NCBI RefSeq assembly: GCF_051660745.1
Contig: NZ_JBOFQF010000023.1
Span: 1 to 64,000 of the forward strand
DNA length: 64,000 nt
Direction of reading: 5' to 3'
DNA from: Segniliparus sp051660745
GTDB lineage: Bacteria > Actinomycetota > Actinomycetes > Mycobacteriales > Mycobacteriaceae
The notes beneath the pieces are model-generated. The model worked only from the letters and a program-made list of their open reading frames with translations. It made no database searches and was not told where the DNA came from. Each line of letters opens with the position of its first letter. Position 1 is the stretch's first letter. Below are positions 25,513 to 36,722 of the stretch, piece after piece. Made by a program: the position numbers and the translations under genes.

Positions 25513-25971
25513 ATGACGACGCACCAGTTCCAGACGAAGGTCGAGTGGAGCGGCTCGACGGCGGGCGGCTACGAGGAGTACACGAGGGCCCACACGGCGG
25601 CCAACCCGCCCGCGAAGGCCGAGCTGCGGCTCAGCTCGGCGCCGGAGTACGTCGGCGAAGCCGACTTGCTCAACCCGGAGCAGCTGCTGGTGACAGCCGC
25701 GAGCTCCTGCCACATGCTGTCCTTCCTCGCGCTCGCGAACCGCAAGAAGATCGACGTCCGGTCGTACGCGGACGACGCGCTCGGGGAGATGCCGTCGGAC
25801 GTGAAGCCGGTGCGGATCAGCCGGATCACGCTGCGCCCGGTCATCACGGTGGCGCCGGGCACGGACCACGCGCTGGTGGTCGAGCTCGCGCACAAGGCGC
25901 ACGACATCTGTTTCATCGCGAACTCGATCAACTCCGAAGTCGTTGTCGAGCCGAAGGTGCTGGAGGGGTAG
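25513..25971 (+). CDS. OsmC/Ohr-family peroxiredoxin-like protein
   Basis: A 152-residue protein of the OsmC superfamily, thiol-dependent hydroperoxide reductases. The two reactive cysteines sit in TAASSCHMLSFLALA and AHDICFIANSI, the standard arrangement. The N-terminal beta region includes SSAPEYVGEADLLNPEQLL. It starts 22 nt after mpa. Substrate (organic peroxides or another electrophile) cannot be read from sequence. Confidence 0.88.
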   Translation: MTTHQFQTKVEWSGSTAGGYEEYTRAHTAANPPAKAELRLSSAPEYVGEADLLNPEQLLVTAASSCHMLSFLALANRKKIDVRSYADDALGEMPSDVKPVRISRITLRPVITVAPGTDHALVVELAHKAHDICFIANSINSEVVVEPKVLEG

Positions 25972-26027
25972 ACGGGGGTCCTCGCACGCCCAGGATGCTC
26001 CCAGCCGACAGGCGGTAGTGTGTCGGC

Positions 26028-28313
26028 ATGAGCAAACTGGGAACGAGCCTCTGGAAGGCGTTGTCCTGGCAGTCCGGCCGGGAACAGGGCCGCTCCGCCA
26101 ACGCCGCGAAGGCAGCGGAGGAGCACGAGGAATGGGCGGCGGGGCTCTCTGACGAGGATATCGCCAAGGAGGCCGCCGAGCTGGACGTGTTCGGCTCGTC
26201 CGGGGACCAGCACCGTTTCCTCGCGCTTGCCCGCGAGGCCGCGGACCGCTCGGTGGGGCTGCGGCCGTACGACGTCCAGCTCCAGGCCGTGCTGCGCCTC
26301 TTGGCGGGCGATGTGATCGAGATGGCGACCGGCGAGGGGAAGACCCTGGTCGGGGCCATCGCGGCGGCAGGCTACGCGCTCGCGGGCAGGCAGGCGCATG
26401 TGATCTCGGTCAACGACTACCTGGCCCGCCGCGACGCGGAATGGATGGGGCCGCTGCTCGAACTGCTCGGCGTCGACTACGGCTGGCTCGACGAGGACAC
26501 GGCTCCGGAAGAGCGCAGGGCCGTGTACGCGAAGCCCGTGGTGTTCGCGTCGGTCAACGAGATCGGCTTCGACGTGCTGCGCGACCGCCTCGCGTACGAG
26601 GCGGACGAGCTCATCGCGCCGACGCCCGACGTCGCCATCGTGGACGAGGTGGACTCGGTGCTCGTGGACGAGGCGCTGGTGCCGCTGATCCTCGCGGGCG
26701 CGACAAGCGGCGAGCGCCCGTCCGACGAGGTCATGTCGGCGGTGGACGGCCTGCAGCCGGGGACGCATTACAGCGTGGACTCCGACGAGCGCAACGTCTT
26801 CCTCACCGAACAGGGCGCGGCTCGGGTGGAGGAGCGCCTCGGCGTCGACCTCTACGACGTGGAGCACGTCGGCACGACCCTGGTGCAGGTGAACCTCGCC
26901 CTGCACGCCAAGGTGCTCTTGAGGCGGGACGTCCACTACATCGTGCGCGACGGCAAGGTGGAGCTGGTGAACGCCTCTCGGGGGCGGGTGGCGAAGCTGC
27001 AACGCTGGCCGGACGGCCTCCAGGCCGCCGTCGAGGCGAAAGAGGGACTGGAGCGCACCGACGCGGGCGAGGTCATCGACACGATCACCGTGCAGGCGCT
27101 GATCCGCAAGTACGCGACGGTGAGCGGCATGACCGGCACCGCGCTCGCGGCGGGGGAGCAGTTCCGGCAGTTCTACGACCTGCGGATCTCGCAGATCCCG
27201 CCGAACACCCAGAACATCCGCGAGGACGAGCCGGTCCGGGTGTACGACACCGGGGCGCACAAGGTCGCCGGGATCGTGGAGCTGGTCCGCGAGGCCCACG
27301 AGTCGGGCCAGCCGGTGCTCATCGGCACCAATGACGTCAAGGCTTCCGAGGACCTCGCCGCCCGGCTGGGGAAGGCCGGGATCGAGCCGGTGGTGCTCAA
27401 CGCGAAAAACGACGCCCAAGAGGCCTCGATCATCGCCGAAGCTGGCGCGAAGGGCGCGGTGACCGTGTCCACGCAGATGGCGGGCCGTGGCGTGGACATC
27501 CGCCTCGGCGGTTCGGAGGAGACGGGCTACGAAGAGGTCAAGGAGCTCGGCGGGCTCCTCGTCATCGGCACGGAGCGGCACTCCACCGAGCGGTTGGACT
27601 TCCAGCTGCGGGGCCGCGCGGGCCGCCAGGGCGACCCCGGGCGGTCGGTGTTCTTCTCCAGCCTCGAAGACCCGGTGGTGACGCGCAACGTCGGGCCGCC
27701 GAAAAACCCGTTCCCCCCCGACGAGGACGGCCGGCTGCGCCAGGCGAAGGCCTTGGAGCTGGTCGAGCACGCGCAGCGGGTGGCGGAGTCGGCGATGCTG
27801 CAGGTGCACGCCAGCACATGGCAGTACAACCAGTTGGTCGACGTGCAGCGCGATATCGTCAACGAGCGCAGGCTCGAGCTCTTGACGACCGAGCGGGCCT
27901 GGGAGGAGCTCTCGGCGGCGGACGAGAAACGCGTGGCGGAGCTGGTCGATGCGGGCGTCTCGGAGGCTGCGCTCGTGACAGCGGCCCGGCACATCATGCT
28001 GCACCACCTCGACCGGTGCTGGGTCGAGCATTTGGCCTTCCTTGCGGACCTGCGCGAGAGCATCCATTTGCGGGCGCTCGGCAGGCTCAACCCGCTCGAC
28101 GAGTTCCACCGCAGCGCGGTGGACGCGTTCAAACGCCTTGCCGAGGACGCTGTGGAGCGCGCCGAGCGGAGCTTCGCGACCGTCCCGATCACCGAGGACG
28201 GAGTCGACCTGCAGGCCGCAGGGCTCAAGCGCTCGCACTCCACCTGGACGTACATGGTGCACGACAATCCGCTCACTGGCGACGGGCAACTGCTCCAGTC
28301 GCTCTTCGGCTGA
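26028..28313 (+). CDS. secA2: Accessory Sec translocase ATPase SecA2
   Basis: A 761-residue SecA, shorter than housekeeping SecA1 (about 900 or more), as for mycobacterial SecA2. Walker A is TGEGKT (101-106), Walker B VAIVDEVDSVLVDEAL, followed by the preprotein-binding region, motif SGMTGTA, QMAGRGVDIRLGG and the helicase arginines QLRGRAGRQGDPG. The zinc-binding C-terminal tail of SecA1 is missing. The downstream pgsA-like gene starts 11 nt after the stop, preserving the mycobacterial secA2-pgsA2 order (Rv1821-Rv1822). Confidence 0.95.
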   Translation: MSKLGTSLWKALSWQSGREQGRSANAAKAAEEHEEWAAGLSDEDIAKEAAELDVFGSSGDQHRFLALAREAADRSVGLRPYDVQLQAVLRLLAGDVIEMATGEGKTLVGAIAAAGYALAGRQAHVISVNDYLARRDAEWMGPLLELLGVDYGWLDEDTAPEERRAVYAKPVVFASVNEIGFDVLRDRLAYEADELIAPTPDVAIVDEVDSVLVDEALVPLILAGATSGERPSDEVMSAVDGLQPGTHYSVDSDERNVFLTEQGAARVEERLGVDLYDVEHVGTTLVQVNLALHAKVLLRRDVHYIVRDGKVELVNASRGRVAKLQRWPDGLQAAVEAKEGLERTDAGEVIDTITVQALIRKYATVSGMTGTALAAGEQFRQFYDLRISQIPPNTQNIREDEPVRVYDTGAHKVAGIVELVREAHESGQPVLIGTNDVKASEDLAARLGKAGIEPVVLNAKNDAQEASIIAEAGAKGAVTVSTQMAGRGVDIRLGGSEETGYEEVKELGGLLVIGTERHSTERLDFQLRGRAGRQGDPGRSVFFSSLEDPVVTRNVGPPKNPFPPDEDGRLRQAKALELVEHAQRVAESAMLQVHASTWQYNQLVDVQRDIVNERRLELLTTERAWEELSAADEKRVAELVDAGVSEAALVTAARHIMLHHLDRCWVEHLAFLADLRESIHLRALGRLNPLDEFHRSAVDAFKRLAEDAVERAERSFATVPITEDGVDLQAAGLKRSHSTWTYMVHDNPLTGDGQLLQSLFG

Positions 28314-28324
28314 TCGGGGGAGCC

Positions 28325-28933
28325 GTGGGCGATCAGCAGGGCGAGCTGAGCTCAAGGGTACTCACCGTGCCGAACGCGCTCAGCTTGCTGCGCCTCGCGG
28401 GCGTGCCCGTGCTGTGGTGGGCGCTCGCGGAGCACCGGGACTGGCTGGCGCTGATCGTGCTCATCGCGAGCGGAATCACCGATTGGGCGGACGGCAAGCT
28501 CGCCCGGCTGCTCGACCAGTCGTCGAAGTTGGGCGCCCTGCTCGACCCCGCCGTCGACCGTCTGTATCTGGTGGTCGTGGCCGTCGGCTTCGCCGCGCGC
28601 GGCGTCGTGCCGTGGCAGATCATCGCGGCGCTCGTCGCGCGGGATGTGTCCCTCACCATTTCCGCCGCATTGCTCAGTCGAGCGGGCTGGCGCCCGCTTG
28701 AGGTCCTCTACCTGGGGAAAGCGGCCACTTTCGCGTTGATGTCGGCATTCCCGGTGCTGCTTTTGGGGCAGCTCGACTCGCCGGTGCGGGTGCTGGCTTG
28801 GGCGCTCGGCTGGGCACTACTAGGCTGGGGTGGCGCGATGTATTTCTGGACCGCCGTCTTGTACTGGTGGCAAACTGTGGTCACATTGCGCATGACGAAC
28901 ACATTGAAGGAAAGGGATCGCCAACGTGACTGA
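28325..28933 (+). CDS. pgsA2: CDP-alcohol phosphatidyltransferase (PgsA2-like)
   Basis: A 202-residue integral membrane enzyme. The signature D-x2-DG-x2-AR-x8-G-x3-D-x3-D is complete in DWADGKLARLL through GALLDPAVDR. About six transmembrane segments surround it. It transfers a phosphatidyl group from CDP-diacylglycerol to an alcohol; glycerol 3-phosphate or another acceptor cannot be told apart. The GTG at 28325 is supported by GGGGGA immediately upstream, and the 3' end overlaps gcvH by 8 nt. Confidence 0.88.
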   Translation: MGDQQGELSSRVLTVPNALSLLRLAGVPVLWWALAEHRDWLALIVLIASGITDWADGKLARLLDQSSKLGALLDPAVDRLYLVVVAVGFAARGVVPWQIIAALVARDVSLTISAALLSRAGWRPLEVLYLGKAATFALMSAFPVLLLGQLDSPVRVLAWALGWALLGWGGAMYFWTAVLYWWQTVVTLRMTNTLKERDRQRD

Positions 28934-29327
28934 GCACAGCATTCCGGCAGATTTGCACTACGCGACGGACCACGAGTGGGTCCAGGAGCTCGGCGCGCAG
29001 GTCGTGCGGATCGGCATCACGGATTTCGCGCAGTCGCAGCTCGGCGATCTCGTGTACGTGAAGCTGCCAGAGGTCGGGTCGCAGGTCTCGGCTTCCGATC
29101 CGCTCGCCGAGGTGGAGTCCACGAAGAGCGTCTCCGATGTCTTCACGCCCGTGAGCGGCACTGTGACCAAGGTCAACGAAGCGCTTGAGGGCGCTCCGGA
29201 GCTGGTGAACGCCGAACCGTACGGAAGCGGCTGGTTGGTGGAGATCACCGCCTCGGACGAGGCCGCTCTGGCGGACGAGCTCGGCGGCCTTCTCGACGTG
29301 GAAGGCTACCGCGCGATCACGGGTTGA
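28926..29327 (+). CDS. gcvH: Glycine cleavage system H protein
   Basis: Lipoyl carrier that shuttles the methylamine group between GcvP and GcvT. 133 residues. The lipoylation site is Lys67 in VESTKSVSDVF, with the family start HYATDHEWV and C-terminal GWLVEI. It uses a GTG inside the end of the pgsA gene (8-nt overlap). gcvP is 2.2 kb downstream; gcvT is not in the window. Confidence 0.96.
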   Translation: MTEHSIPADLHYATDHEWVQELGAQVVRIGITDFAQSQLGDLVYVKLPEVGSQVSASDPLAEVESTKSVSDVFTPVSGTVTKVNEALEGAPELVNAEPYGSGWLVEITASDEAALADELGGLLDVEGYRAITG

Positions 29328-29451
29328 TGTCGGGGCGCTGCATTGCCGCGATCATCGGACTGGAATACTGTAGGCATGCTCGACATGGCGAGCGCGACGC
29401 ATCGGGCCCTCGGCTGAGGGCAGGCGGTGTGTGAGTGACGAAGGAGCTATG

Positions 29452-29934
29452 GTGACCGATTACAACAGACCAGAGCAGGGCGCACAGGCCTCGGACGAGG
29501 GCCAGGATTTCGCGTCGCGCACCGAGGTGCCGGTCGAAACCACGTCTTTGTTCCGCTCAGATCTGATCGGCGAGGTCGAGTCCGGAGCCACCACGCCCTC
29601 CACCGAGTTGTCGATCCCCGGCGTCGAGGGCCTGCCTGCGGGCGCCGCGCTGCTGGTCGTCAAGCGCGGCCCCAACGCGGGCTCCCGCTTCCTCCTCGAC
29701 CAAGTCACCACGTCGGCGGGCAGGCATCCCGACAGCGACATCTTCCTCGACGACGTGACCGTGTCCCGTCGCCACGCGGAGTTCCGCCGGGCCGAGAACG
29801 GTTTCTCGGTCGTGGACGTCGGCAGCCTCAACGGCACGTACGTGAACCGCGAGCCGGTCGACTCGGCGCTCTTGTCCAACGGCGACGAGGTGCAGATCGG
29901 GAAGTTCCGGCTGGTCTTCGTCACCGGCGCCTAG
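29452..29934 (+). CDS. garA: FHA-domain metabolic regulator GarA
   Basis: Phosphorylation-controlled FHA protein that in its unphosphorylated form binds and regulates glutamate/2-oxoglutarate enzymes. 160 residues. The N-terminal ETTS (29-32) is the known Pkn phosphorylation motif. The FHA domain (about 60-155) is almost identical to the mycobacterial one: GSRFLLDQVTTSAGRHPDSD, SRRHAEF, VGSLNGTYVNREPVDS. I choose GTG 29452 because AAGGAG (29441-29446) is 5 nt away; the ATG at 29449 would be too close and GTG 29431 lies before the site. It sits between gcvH and the DUF151 gene as in M. tuberculosis. Confidence 0.95.
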   Translation: MTDYNRPEQGAQASDEGQDFASRTEVPVETTSLFRSDLIGEVESGATTPSTELSIPGVEGLPAGAALLVVKRGPNAGSRFLLDQVTTSAGRHPDSDIFLDDVTVSRRHAEFRRAENGFSVVDVGSLNGTYVNREPVDSALLSNGDEVQIGKFRLVFVTGA

Positions 29935-30060
29935 CTCACGGGGTTCGTCTGGCGATCTCCTGCGAATCCGCCGGAATCTCTGAGCGAGTGTCGGCGGTTT
30001 CGCCTAGACTAGGGAGACGGACCATAAAGTGGCCCGCCACGAATGCGGAGGTTGGCAGCG

Positions 30061-30591
30061 ATGAGCAAAATGCGGGTGGTGGGCATCCGGGTTGAGCAGC
30101 CGCAGAACGAGCCCGTGTTGTTCCTGAGGGAAGCGACGGGCGAGCGTTACCTGCCGATTTGGATCGGGCAGGCCGAGGCGGCTGCGATTGTCATCCATCA
30201 GCGGGGGACTCCGGTGACCCGCCCGTTGACGCACGATTTGTTGCGCGAAGTGATTGTCGCGCTCGGGCACGAGCTGCGCGAGGTGCGGATCACCGATCTG
30301 CAGGAGGGGACGTTCTTCGCCGACCTCGTCTTCTCGGACGGCAAGCAGGTCTCGGCGCGTCCGTCGGACTCGATCGCCCTCGCCATCCGTGCCGGGGTGC
30401 CCATCTACGCGGAGGAGAAAGTCCTCGCCGAGGCGGGGCTCTTTCTCTCCGAGGAGGAAGTGGAAGTGGTCGAAGGGGCGAGCGCGGAAGCAGAAGCAGA
30501 CGTGGAGATCCCGGAGGAGGAGCTGGCCAAGTTCAAGGAGTTCCTCGACTCGGTGAGCCCGAGGGACTTCACCTCCCCCGAGGGAGAATGA
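30061..30591 (+). CDS. DUF151 bifunctional nuclease family protein
   Basis: A 176-residue protein of the DUF151 family (Rv1829 class), some members of which were reported to have DNase/RNase activity. Motifs: VEQPQNEPVLFLREATGERYLPIWIGQAEAAAI, RPLTHDLLREVI, DLQEGTFFADLVF and ARPSDSIALAIRAGVPIYAEE. The C-terminus FKEFLDSVSPRDF follows an acidic linker. The start is ATG 30061 with GGAGG about 11 nt upstream; TAGACT at 30005-30010 could be a -10. The MerR gene (Rv1828 class) that separates garA from this gene in M. tuberculosis is absent. Confidence 0.88.
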   Translation: MSKMRVVGIRVEQPQNEPVLFLREATGERYLPIWIGQAEAAAIVIHQRGTPVTRPLTHDLLREVIVALGHELREVRITDLQEGTFFADLVFSDGKQVSARPSDSIALAIRAGVPIYAEEKVLAEAGLFLSEEEVEVVEGASAEAEADVEIPEEELAKFKEFLDSVSPRDFTSPEGE

Positions 30592-30793
30592 CCATGGGGA
30601 ATCTCCGGGGCAGCCGGGCGGGACGGCGTGTCGCGGCAAGAGGCCCGGCGATTCTAAGAAGAAACTGTGAAATCACAGCGTTGTCACATGTTGATGCGGC
30701 GCTTGCGCCCCGCGCGCGGGCTGACAGCCCTTGGCTCCGCGCAGCCGTAACCTCGACGGGGCAAGCAAGACGCACGATGGGAGATCATCGCCG

Positions 30794-31438
30794 GTGAACG
30801 ATCGGGTGAAGTTGGGTTCGACGAAGAACGACGAGTCCGCCACGCATGGGAAGGACTCCCAGGCTGGCGAGGAGCAGGGGCTGTTCCCCTTGGAGTCGCT
30901 CGGCGCTGGCGAGCAGGCGGCCCAGGACGAAGAGGTGGACGTCGAGCTCCTCGGCTACCGCGCCCCGGTGGCGAGCGAGGTCGCGGGCATCACGTACCGC
31001 CAGCTCGACTACTGGGCCCGCACGGGGATCGTCGTCCCCTCGGTGCGCGGCGCGGTGGGCTCGGGCAGCCAGCGGCTGTACTCCTTCAAAGACATCTTGG
31101 TCCTCAAGATCGTCAAGCGGCTCCTGGACACCGGGGTCTCGCTGCAGAACGTCCGCCTCGCGGTCGACCATCTGCACCAGCGCGGCGTCAAGGAGCTCTC
31201 GGACGTCACGCTCTTCTCCGACGGCGTCGGCGTGTACGAGTGCACCTCCGGCGAAGAGGTGGTCGACCTCCTGCGCGGCGGCCAGGGCGTGTTCGGCATC
31301 GCGGTGGGCGGGGCCATGCGCGAGCTGTCCGGCGCAGTGATCGGCATGCAGTCGTTCCGCGTCGACTTGGACGAGCCCGAGCCGAGCGTCGACGACGAGC
31401 TTTCCGCGCGGCGGAAGAACAAGACGCGCGTCAGCTGA
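30794..31438 (+). CDS. MerR-type regulator (Rv1830-like)
   Basis: A 214-residue DNA-binding protein. After an acidic 60-residue leader comes a MerR winged-helix domain, GITYRQLDYWARTGIVVPSVRGAVGSGSQRLYSFKDILVLKIVKRLLDTGVSLQNVRLAVDHL in pieces, then a small effector or dimerisation domain (LFSDGVGVYECTSGEEVVDLLRGGQGVFGIAVGGAM). Close to the Rv1830 class, whose mycobacterial members act on growth and cell-division genes. GTG start at 30794 has GGGAGA 13 nt upstream. gcvP follows, so it may regulate that gene. Confidence 0.88.
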   Translation: MNDRVKLGSTKNDESATHGKDSQAGEEQGLFPLESLGAGEQAAQDEEVDVELLGYRAPVASEVAGITYRQLDYWARTGIVVPSVRGAVGSGSQRLYSFKDILVLKIVKRLLDTGVSLQNVRLAVDHLHQRGVKELSDVTLFSDGVGVYECTSGEEVVDLLRGGQGVFGIAVGGAMRELSGAVIGMQSFRVDLDEPEPSVDDELSARRKNKTRVS

Positions 31439-31520
31439 TCGCCCGAAAGCTCGGCGAGCATGGGATTTGCGTCGACGCGCTAAACTAAGGAGTCTCTTCC
31501 CCCTACCTTTGGAGGCTTCC

Positions 31521-34373
<2,853 letters not shown>

Positions 34374-34404
34374 ATCCGGGGTCCGCGCGGCGGCCGGGGC
34401 TGAT

Positions 34405-35391
34405 CTAGAGGGGCGCGATCCTCAGGATCCGCTCCGCGTTGCGATGCGCGATCTTGGCCTTGTCCGCCGGGGCGAGCGGCAGCGCGTCGAGGAACCGCAC
34501 GGCGGGCCCGGTGTGCTCGTAGGGGTAGTCCACCGCGAACATCACATGGTCAACGCCGATCTCGTGGACGGCCCCGATCAGGGCCGCGGGCGAGCACACG
34601 CCGCTGGTGGTGATGTAGATGTTGTCGCGCACGTACGTCGAGGGCGGCTTGGAGAGCCTGCTGCGCTCGCCGAGCAGGTGGTGGGGCGAGTCGAGCCGGG
34701 CGAGCTGGAACGGCAGGAACTCGCCCATATGCCCGAGGATGAGCTTCGCGCCGGGATGGCGCTCGAAGACTTTGCCGTACACGAGCCGCAACGCGTGGCC
34801 GCTGGTGTCCGCCGCCCAGCGATGCGGGGCCCAGGCCAGCTCCGGATACCCGTCGTGGACCTTCCACTGGTCGTCGGGGCCTGCCATGTGGGGATGCAGG
34901 TAGAGCGGCACGTCGAGGCGTTCGAGCTCGGCCCACACCGGGTCGAACTGCGGCTCGTCCAAGTAGTGGCCGAGCGTCGGCCCGTTGACCAGCGCGCCGT
35001 TCAAACCGAGCTCCTCGACGGCCCGGGCGAGCTCGCGGACCGCCGCGTCGGGGTCTTGCAGCGGGAGGGCGGCGAGGCCCGCGAACCTGGTCGGGCGCTC
35101 GGCGACGACTTCGGCGAGGAAGTCGTTCGCGCGCCGCGCGTCGTCCACCGCGACCGCCGGGTCGGGCTGCGCCTGGATCCCCGGCGAGGTGAGGGAGAGG
35201 ACCTGCATGTCCACCCCGTGCTCGTCCATGTCCGGGATGCGGTATTCGGTGAAGTCGCCGATCCGCTTGTTGATCCGCGCCAAGAACTCGGGCCCGACGA
35301 CCTGGGCGAACCCCGAGCCGGAGCTTTTGGCGGCGGGGGGAGTCCGCAGGCCGTCGAGCCAGAAGGCCTCCTCCAGCGCTATGGTCCGCAT
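34405..35391 (-). CDS. Amidohydrolase-2 decarboxylase-like (resorcylate/DHB decarboxylase family)
   Basis: A 328-residue amidohydrolase of the ACMSD/gamma-resorcylate decarboxylase family. It begins RTIALEEAF, where the ALEE Glu (Glu8) replaces the HxH of classic amidohydrolases, as in 2,3-dihydroxybenzoate and gamma-resorcylate decarboxylases. Further metal or catalytic residues: LYLHPHMAG, LILGHMGEFLPF, and the terminal Asp in FAVDYPYEH. Members decarboxylate hydroxybenzoates without a cofactor. A link to the hydroxyanthranilate genes at 8-13 kb is tempting but the genes are 21 kb apart. Confidence 0.82.
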   Translation of the reverse strand: MRTIALEEAFWLDGLRTPPAAKSSGSGFAQVVGPEFLARINKRIGDFTEYRIPDMDEHGVDMQVLSLTSPGIQAQPDPAVAVDDARRANDFLAEVVAERPTRFAGLAALPLQDPDAAVRELARAVEELGLNGALVNGPTLGHYLDEPQFDPVWAELERLDVPLYLHPHMAGPDDQWKVHDGYPELAWAPHRWAADTSGHALRLVYGKVFERHPGAKLILGHMGEFLPFQLARLDSPHHLLGERSRLSKPPSTYVRDNIYITTSGVCSPAALIGAVHEIGVDHVMFAVDYPYEHTGPAVRFLDALPLAPADKAKIAHRNAERILRIAPL

Positions 35392-35403
35392 GCTCTCTCC
35401 TTA

Positions 35404-36666
35404 CTAGCCCAACGCGACGAGCTGCCCGCCGAGGACGAACACGAGCTGGCCGCCAGGGGCGACCGAGATCCCCGGCGAGGGGCCGGGCGGCAGGCCGGGC
35501 AGCTCGGTCGTCGAGCGGGTCGCGCCGGTGCCCGCGTCGAACCGGAGCAGCGCGGAGCCTGCGCCGCCCGCCCCGGCGACCAGGACGAAGCCGTCGTCCG
35601 CCCCGGCGAAGGTGGCTGGCGAGAGGCAGCGCACGTCGTCGCGCTTCCAGAGCTGCCCCTTGTCCGAGTACGCGGCGAGCCCCGCCTGCGCGCCCGGGTC
35701 GGAGCCCGCGCCGACGACGACGGCCCCGCTCGGGGCCTCGGCCAGCACGCCTGCCCCGCCCCGCCCGGTCGGCGCGCTCCACAGCGCCGCCCCGTTGTCC
35801 AGCCTGCGCGCCGAGACGAAGCCCGCGCCGTCGGTCGCGACGACGGCGCTGCCGTCGGCGCTGATCACCGGCATGCCCAGCGGGCCGGGGTGCTCGGCCG
35901 TCGCCCGCCAGTCCACCCAGAGGGTTTTGTCCCCCGCGTTGTAGCGCAGCCCGACGAGCTGCGCCGCCGCCGCGCCCGGCGGCCAGAAGCTCAGCACGAT
36001 CCTGCCCGAGCGGGCGTCGTAGGCGGCGGGGGAGGCGACCGGGCAGCTCGGGCCGTGCGCCGCGCAGTCGGCGAGGCCCTGCGCCGCGTCCGCCCGGTTC
36101 TGGACCGGGACCAGCTCGATGGGCGCGCTCACCGTCCGCCCGTTCACGGCGTCGAGGACTTCGACCTGCCCGAGGTGGGTGACGACGAGCAGGTTCCCGT
36201 CCCCGGTGAACCCGGAGCCGACCGGCGACCCCAGGACCGGGTCGCTCCACTTCACCGAGTCGTTCTGGGCGAGGGCCGCGATGCTCCCGGCCTGCCCGAG
36301 GTAGACGGTGTCGAATTGGTCCGCCAGCGGGGTCGACAGCTCCACGCCGAGGTAGCGCCGCAGGCACCAGCGCTTGCGCCCGTCCGCGACGTCGAAGGAG
36401 AACGTGTTGCAGCCGGACCCGGTGAGCGCGGTGGCGCCGACGAAGCCTCGGGAGGAGACCGACGGCTGGGCGTAGCCCTGCCCGAGCAGCGGCCTCGACC
36501 AGAGCACGGCGAGCTTGCCCGGCGGCGTTTGGCCCACGCGCCCGGAGTTGTGGCTGTCCGCGCGGGCTCCCGGCCAGCCAGCGGAATAGGCCCGGAGCAC
36601 CCACGAGTCGTCCTGGCACGCGGCCAACCCGCCCGCGAGCAACAGCAAAACAAGAATCCGGCGCAT
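35404..36666 (-). CDS. PQQ-like beta-propeller lipoprotein
   Basis: A 420-residue surface lipoprotein: signal MRRILVLLLLAGGLAAC with Cys17, then repeated beta-propeller blades of the PQQ/WD-like kind (DGNLLVVTHLGQVEVLDAVNGRTV, DGSAVVATDGAGFVSARRLDNGAALW, GQLVFVLGGQLVALG). The final residues complete a blade. Such proteins resemble BamB-like or mycobacterial conserved lipoproteins; no enzymatic site is visible. It is 12 nt upstream of the amidohydrolase gene in the same direction and may be cotranscribed with it. Confidence 0.82.
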   Translation of the reverse strand: MRRILVLLLLAGGLAACQDDSWVLRAYSAGWPGARADSHNSGRVGQTPPGKLAVLWSRPLLGQGYAQPSVSSRGFVGATALTGSGCNTFSFDVADGRKRWCLRRYLGVELSTPLADQFDTVYLGQAGSIAALAQNDSVKWSDPVLGSPVGSGFTGDGNLLVVTHLGQVEVLDAVNGRTVSAPIELVPVQNRADAAQGLADCAAHGPSCPVASPAAYDARSGRIVLSFWPPGAAAAQLVGLRYNAGDKTLWVDWRATAEHPGPLGMPVISADGSAVVATDGAGFVSARRLDNGAALWSAPTGRGGAGVLAEAPSGAVVVGAGSDPGAQAGLAAYSDKGQLWKRDDVRCLSPATFAGADDGFVLVAGAGGAGSALLRFDAGTGATRSTTELPGLPPGPSPGISVAPGGQLVFVLGGQLVALG

Positions 36667-36722
36667 CGTGTCGAGCTTACTGGCCCTGCTGCCTTGGATC
36701 TCATCCGCCAGAAACAGCAGGG

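Noticed and set aside
31440..31520. Glycine riboswitch before gcvP.
   Set aside because: The gap is only about 80 nt and shows no tandem aptamer-like structure.
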